A stretch of DNA of 9,233 nucleotides, from positions 1-9,233 of the forward strand of contig JAISGC010000065.1 of assembly GCA_031263295.1 (NCBI GenBank). Reading direction: 5' to 3'. Both the position numbers and the translations under genes were made by a program. Each line of letters starts with the position of its first letter. Position 1 is the stretch's first letter. This document shows positions 5,959 through 9,233 of the stretch, one piece after another. This DNA is from Rickettsiales bacterium. Lineage in GTDB: Bacteria; Pseudomonadota; Alphaproteobacteria; Rs-D84. A model generated the notes under the pieces. That model was not told the origin of the DNA. It saw only the letters and a program-made list of their open reading frames with translations, and made no database searches.

Positions 5959-6873
5959 ATGAAAAAAATAATTGCATTTATAATAGGGATCGGCGCCATG
6001 GGAGCGGCCGTGGCCGAGCCGGTAATCGCAACCAAGGGTTATGTCGACTCGGGCCTGTCGCAAAAGGCCAATATAACCAGCATCCCGACCGATACCGGGG
6101 ATCTGACCAACGACGCGGGCTATATAAAGGCCGACGCGCTGGATGATTTCGCGACCACGGACGAAATCCCGACCGCAACATCAGACCTTGACAACGACAG
6201 CAATTTTGTTTCGGATGCAGCCTATGTCCACACGGATAATAATTACACGAACGCGGACAAGACGACGCTCGGCAATGTCGCCGCCGCGGTCCCGGCGGCG
6301 GCATCGGCCGCGAACCAATTGGCGGACAAAGCGTTTGTCGCCGAGTCCGTCCAAACCATCGCCGCAAACCCGGTGAACTTTAACGCGTCGGGCGACCCGT
6401 TTCCTAACAAGGCGGCATTGTCCGGCGCGGCCAGCTATTACAACGGCGGCGCCGCCTATACGCCGTCGCGCGGAGACTATGCGGTGGTTCTCGCGGACGA
6501 ATCCGCCCCATCGCCGTTCACGGGCGGCCAAGTGCGCTATCAATATTCGGGCAGCTCGTGGGTCTATGAATACGGAATAAACGAGACGCCGTTCACGGCC
6601 GACCAGAACGCCGCGATAAACAGCGGAATCACGACGGTGGGCGTCGCGAAACTGAACGCGGTCGAGGCGGGCGCGCAGGTCAATGTGAAGTCCGATTGGT
6701 CCGCCGCATCCGGCGACGCCCAGATTCTGAACAAGCCGTCGTTCGCAGATGTCGCGACCAGCGGCAGTTATGACGATTTGTCGAACAAGCCCTTTGTCGC
6801 CAAGACCGCGGCCGAGGCCCAGGCATATTCGGCGGCCAACCCGACGAAATTGGTTTATGTGGCGGCACCGTAA
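5959..6873 (+). CDS. Secreted phage tail-fibre-like protein B
   Basis: 304 aa. Signal peptide 1-19 (A-V-A before Glu20). Mature start PVIATKGYVDSGL (21-33) and IPTDTGDLTNDAGYIK (42-57) is the same N-terminal module as the preceding gene's product. It continues with DEIPTATSDLDNDSNFVS (68-85) and YTNADKTTLGNV (96-107). A central domain (about 140-222) contains GDYAVVLADE and YQYSGSSWVYEYGIN, of the sort seen in phage fibre proteins. Then come KLNAVEAGAQVNV (231-243) and DW...ILNKPSF...YDDLSNKP (246-278), signature motifs of tail-fibre proteins. No cysteines or membrane anchor. The start at 5959 is forced by an in-frame stop at 5950, yet no ribosome site precedes it. A phage-derived fibre adapted for export is inferred. 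Confidence 0.88.
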   Translation: MKKIIAFIIGIGAMGAAVAEPVIATKGYVDSGLSQKANITSIPTDTGDLTNDAGYIKADALDDFATTDEIPTATSDLDNDSNFVSDAAYVHTDNNYTNADKTTLGNVAAAVPAAASAANQLADKAFVAESVQTIAANPVNFNASGDPFPNKAALSGAASYYNGGAAYTPSRGDYAVVLADESAPSPFTGGQVRYQYSGSSWVYEYGINETPFTADQNAAINSGITTVGVAKLNAVEAGAQVNVKSDWSAASGDAQILNKPSFADVATSGSYDDLSNKPFVAKTAAEAQAYSAANPTKLVYVAAP

Positions 6874-6876
6874 ATA

Positions 6877-6963
6877 TAACGACTAGTGACTAACTACTAG
6901 TGACTAGTGGCGGCGCGACGGCGGGCACATCGTTAGTCACTAGTAGTTAGTCGTTAGTCGTTA
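6877..6963. repeat. Inverted heptamer repeat (TTAGTCR type), 30-base arms
   Basis: The left arm starts TAACGACTAGTGACTAA (6877-6893), identical to 2931-2947, and continues in heptamers to 6907. The right arm (6933-6963) is heptamers TTAGTCA, CTAGTAG, TTAGTCG, TTAGTCG plus TTA. The arms pair over about 30 bases with two differences, both allowing G-U pairs in RNA. The loop of about 26 bases is GC-rich. It lies 3 bases after one gene's stop and ends 11 bases before the next gene's ATG, leaving no room for a Shine-Dalgarno beyond AAGTA. Confidence 0.88.
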
Positions 6964-6974
6964 AAATACAAGTA

Positions 6975-8177
6975 ATGAAGAAACTTTTAATCTCTCTTTT
7001 TATCCTCTCTCTCCCGCAAATCGCGGCGGCAAGCTATTCGTGCGTCGCGACCTATACCTGCGCCGCGGGCAAACGATGGTCCAATTCCCAAGCGTCCTGC
7101 GTCCCGTGCGACGCGGGATCCGCCTGCCCCGGAACGACGGGAACGATAACCGACGGCGTCGCGTCCGCGTCCAGCGGGACGACCCAGTGCGGCCCGGGAA
7201 CTTGGTCGGGCGCGGGCGCTTCGGCCTGCTCGACCTGTCCGCCCCTCACAACCGGCTTCGCCTATGACACGCAAGTCGGAATGATCGCCGTGACGCAATG
7301 CACCCAGATTCGCAGCGCGACCGCGATAAGCTCATTCTGCAACGAGGGCGTCCTGCGCCAAACGGCGACCAACGCAACGACCTGGGGCGCATTCGACCAA
7401 AAGGTCGCGATAAAGGCCAAGGCGGGCGCATCCCTGACGGGCAGCGCCGGAACGATTTCCTGCGCCCAATGCGCAGGCGCGACCTATACGGATGCGGTGA
7501 ATGTGAAGACCGCCTGCGACGCGTGCAATTCCAACTACACTTATGACACAACGGCGGGCAAGACCGCCGCGACGCAATGCAAGACGAACTGCGCCGCCGG
7601 AAAATATGTCGCGGCCGCGAACGCCGCCTGCACGGATATTCCGGTCGCCGGATGGCGCGCCGCCGCAGAGACGACGAACCAGGGCTCGACGGGCTCGTTC
7701 ACAAGTTGCCCGGCGAATTACCAGTCGGGTTCGCTGCTCGGCAAAACGGCCGAGGCCCAGTGCCAGATGTCCTGCGTCGCGGCAACCGGCACGAACGGAA
7801 CAATAACCGCGGCGGCGGCGCTGGTGAACTATAATAATGTCTGCCAGTTCAATTATGAGTGCTCGACCGGATACTATGACGCGGCCCACGGAACCAGCGG
7901 CACGGCGAACGCGCTCGCTTGCGCGAACTGCACGAACGCGCCCGCCAAGGCAACCGGCTGGACATATATCGCGGGCGCCGCCAGCATCGCAGCCTGTCCG
8001 ATAAACATCACGCACTGCAATGCCGGATACAATGCGGCGAACAACGGCGCGGCGAATGCGACCTGCGTCGGCGAGTTCGGCCTGTATATGAACGGCCAGC
8101 GCGTCGACGCGCTCTATATGAACGGCGTCGAAATCATCCAGGCCTATATCGGCGGGAAGATGGTCTTCGACAAATAA
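6975..8177 (+). CDS. Secreted 27-Cys repeat protein with C-terminal YMNG repeats
   Basis: 400 aa. Signal peptide 1-19 (A-A-A before Ser20). The mature part contains 27 cysteines, including five CxxC motifs (42-45, 85-88, 163-166, 181-184, 316-319). It has repeated CxxG[KTY]-like turns: CAAGKRW (29-35), CGPGTW (72-77), CAAGKY (206-211), CSTGYY (296-301), CNAGYN (348-353). The pattern resembles GCC2/GCC3 or TNFR/EGF-like disulfide-rich repeats, but the spacing is irregular, so no family is assigned. The last 32 residues (369-400) are three short units: LYMNGQRVDA, LYMNGVEIIQ, AYIGGKMVFDK. Such [LA]Y-[ML]-N-G-x-[KRE]-V units close many phage or gut-bacterial surface proteins. There is no clear Shine-Dalgarno; AAGTA precedes the ATG. 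It is followed after 26 bases by an outer-membrane barrel gene, probably in the same transcript. Oxidative folding in the periplasm is inferred. Confidence 0.87.
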   Translation: MKKLLISLFILSLPQIAAASYSCVATYTCAAGKRWSNSQASCVPCDAGSACPGTTGTITDGVASASSGTTQCGPGTWSGAGASACSTCPPLTTGFAYDTQVGMIAVTQCTQIRSATAISSFCNEGVLRQTATNATTWGAFDQKVAIKAKAGASLTGSAGTISCAQCAGATYTDAVNVKTACDACNSNYTYDTTAGKTAATQCKTNCAAGKYVAAANAACTDIPVAGWRAAAETTNQGSTGSFTSCPANYQSGSLLGKTAEAQCQMSCVAATGTNGTITAAAALVNYNNVCQFNYECSTGYYDAAHGTSGTANALACANCTNAPAKATGWTYIAGAASIAACPINITHCNAGYNAANNGAANATCVGEFGLYMNGQRVDALYMNGVEIIQAYIGGKMVFDK

Positions 8178-8203
8178 AAATAAAAAACAAAAGGAAAACA
8201 AAA

Positions 8204-8815
8204 ATGAAAAAAATGATTGCGGCGATTTCGATGATCGCATTGGCAACCGCGGCGAACGCCAAGACCGGATGGTATCTGGGCGCGAAGGGCGGAATCAATA
8301 TGACCAACCACGGCTATGTCACGCCCGACGGCACCGCGGACGAGAAAGTGTCGTTCGGAATGGCGCCGAACATCGAGCTGAACTTCGGTCAGTGGATAAA
8401 GAAAAACTGGCGCATCCAGATAGACCTCGGGATGATTACGGAATACCAGGACAAGGAATCGTTCGGCGTGGACGGCCACGGCGACGCGATAATCTTTACG
8501 GAATCCGTGAAATACGCGAACTTCGACGGGCTGTGGACTTACGACAGCGGATTTTATCTGGGCTTCGGCGCGGGTATGGCGATAATCGATACCAAGCAGA
8601 ATCTGCAAGGATCGAACGATGTTCAGACGATTTCTCCGATGGGGCAATTGCTTATCGGCCAGGAATTAAAGCTCGACGAAAGCTGGTCGTTCGACATCGG
8701 CGGCAAGGCGTCCCTGTGGTATGGAAGCGAACAGGATTACGGACTGGGCTATAAGTTCGGCACGGGCCTGACCTATAACCTGACGGCCTTGGCGGGCGTG
8801 AAGTATTATTTCTGA
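8204..8815 (+). CDS. Small outer-membrane beta-barrel protein
   Basis: 203 aa. The start at 8204 was chosen because AAGGA at 8191-8195 lies 8 bases upstream and a signal peptide follows (1-19, A-N-A before Lys20); the longer frame upstream overlaps the previous gene and is spurious. The mature protein opens TGWYLGAKGG, a typical first strand of OmpA/opacity-like 8-stranded barrels. Alternating polar/hydrophobic strands follow, among them IELNFGQWI, WRIQIDLGMI, FYLGFGAGMAI, GQLLIGQEL, WSFDIGGKASLWYG and LTALAGVKYYF. The C-terminal Phe preceded by Tyr-Tyr is the signal recognised by the Bam complex in Gram-negatives. No cysteines. The 26-base gap to the Cys-rich gene suggests co-transcription. 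It could anchor or export the neighbours, but small barrels are common as stand-alone surface proteins, so that link is inference. Confidence 0.9.
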   Translation: MKKMIAAISMIALATAANAKTGWYLGAKGGINMTNHGYVTPDGTADEKVSFGMAPNIELNFGQWIKKNWRIQIDLGMITEYQDKESFGVDGHGDAIIFTESVKYANFDGLWTYDSGFYLGFGAGMAIIDTKQNLQGSNDVQTISPMGQLLIGQELKLDESWSFDIGGKASLWYGSEQDYGLGYKFGTGLTYNLTALAGVKYYF

Positions 8816-8824
8816 CGACCGCTC

Positions 8825-8853
8825 TTGACCGACTGGGTATAAAGATATAGAAT
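8825..8853 (+). promoter_or_regulatory. Possible sigma-70 promoter overlapping the next start
   Basis: TTGACC (8825-8830), 17 bases, TAGAAT (8848-8853). The spacing is ideal and both hexamers are good, but the -10 overlaps the ATG at 8852. If real, translation would begin at ATG 8864, with little or no leader. Otherwise it is chance. Confidence 0.35.
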
Positions 8854-9136
8854 GGAAAGCAATATGGAAAAGAATGGGATATTTCATCCGTTGCTGATAT
8901 TCGCGCTGACATTGCTGATGATGGTCTGCCCTGTCTATGATTATGTCGGAATTGAAATATCATTGTTTCCGAAAGTGGTTTTGTGGCTGTTACTGGCCGG
9001 GGTCGCGATGGGCTTGTTGTTGTCGCTGCTATACGGCAAGAATGAAAGGTTATTTAATTTCGGAACAAATGTCGGAGTGTTTGTTCTGATTACTGCCCTT
9101 ATTCTATTCTGCATCAATGTGGCGGCCGCTTTATAA
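8852..9136 (+). CDS. Small three-helix inner-membrane protein
   Basis: 94 aa. Three hydrophobic segments: about 11-29, 38-61 and 71-94, with short charged turns (YGKNER at 61-66) between the second and third. No conserved motif is recognised. The start is ambiguous: ATG 8852 (used here) or ATG 8864, which has GGAAAG 4 bases upstream and would fit the possible promoter overlapping 8852. Codon use is more AT-rich than in the secreted genes before it, and the gene is separated from the barrel gene by 36 bases, so it probably begins a new unit with the gene at 9152. Function unknown; membrane location is a composition-based inference. Confidence 0.75.
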   Translation: MESNMEKNGIFHPLLIFALTLLMMVCPVYDYVGIEISLFPKVVLWLLLAGVAMGLLLSLLYGKNERLFNFGTNVGVFVLITALILFCINVAAAL

Positions 9137-9151
9137 AAAAAGGAATATAAA

Positions 9152-9233
9152 ATGACGCATTTCTTCACCCCGATGTATATGGAAACGCCGAAGAGCAAAC
9201 GGCCTGCGAAAAAGGCGATTGCGAAGGCGGCGA
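9152..9233 (+). CDS. Start of a Lys/Ala-rich protein, 3' end outside window
   Basis: An ATG at 9152 is preceded by AAGGAA (9140-9145) at good distance and is followed by 27 open codons up to the window end. The visible N-terminus starts MTHFFTPMYMETP and becomes Lys/Ala-rich (KSKRPAKKAIAKAA). It has no signal peptide, unlike most neighbours, so it is probably cytoplasmic; the basic stretch could bind nucleic acid, but too little is visible to say. It starts 15 bases after the membrane-protein gene and is probably co-transcribed with it. Confidence 0.6.
   Translation, partial: MTHFFTPMYMETPKSKRPAKKAIAKAA

Noticed and set aside
5883..6146. 87-codon ORF starting GTG inside the hexamer hairpin loop, downstream of AAAGGAGG
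   Set aside because: Spacing to the Shine-Dalgarno is over 20 bases and it runs out of frame through fibre protein B's signal peptide with shadow-like composition.
3590..6873. Prophage tail region
   Set aside because: Each fibre-like protein has a Sec signal peptide, and no integrase, portal, terminase, capsid, tape-measure or lysis gene is visible.
7919..8203. N-terminal extension of the beta-barrel frame
   Set aside because: It overlaps the preceding gene, is Arg-rich, and the signal peptide and AAGGA place the start at 8204.
7332..8246. 304-codon minus-strand ORF opposite the 27-Cys gene
   Set aside because: Arg/Ala/Val-rich antisense shadow; the plus strand has signal peptides, ordered cysteines and good spacing.

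Overview
The window looks like the chromosome of a Gram-negative bacterium. Nearly every protein starts with a classical signal peptide, one gene encodes a small outer-membrane beta-barrel ending in Phe, and starts are often preceded by A-rich leaders. Rubrerythrin points to an anaerobic or microaerophilic life. The style (many short 'MKK...' secreted proteins, moderately GC-rich coding, heptamer-repeat spacers) is what I would expect of an uncultured, perhaps gut-associated alphaproteobacterium. That placement is a guess; no rRNA, tRNA or phylogenetic marker is present.

Layout. Bases 2-1827: two tightly coupled genes (ATGA overlap) for a Cys-rich protein (5' end outside the window) and a secreted protein with a long Ala/Gly/Pro-rich middle. 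Bases 1892-2509: rubrerythrin, the only gene I can name with confidence. Bases 2682-3230, minus strand: two tandem paralogous genes for 75-77 aa secreted Cys-rich proteins. Bases 3590-8815, plus strand: five consecutive secreted or surface genes, namely a collagen-like fibre protein, two proteins built from phage tail-fibre modules that share one N-terminal module, a 27-cysteine repeat protein with a phage-like C-terminal module, and an outer-membrane beta-barrel. Bases 8852-9233: a three-helix membrane protein and the start of a Lys/Ala-rich protein.

The six longer spacers between 2510 and 6974 each carry hairpin-forming or short-period repeat DNA. Two contain inverted arms of TTAGTCR-type heptamers and share an identical 17-mer. 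One has hexamer arms, and one a row of AATTRYG heptamers. One has a short TTAGGGG run followed by a hairpin, and one is a roughly 230 bp nested palindrome. Inserted between surface-protein genes, they could be mobile or recombination-prone spacers, terminators, or RNA-level controls.

How the genes may work together: the plus-strand run from 3590 to 8815 reads as a surface-display or adhesion locus, with phage-fibre and collagen modules exported by ordinary signal peptides next to an outer-membrane barrel. There is no integrase, terminase, capsid or tail-assembly gene here, so a prophage is not supported. Function as a system is inference.
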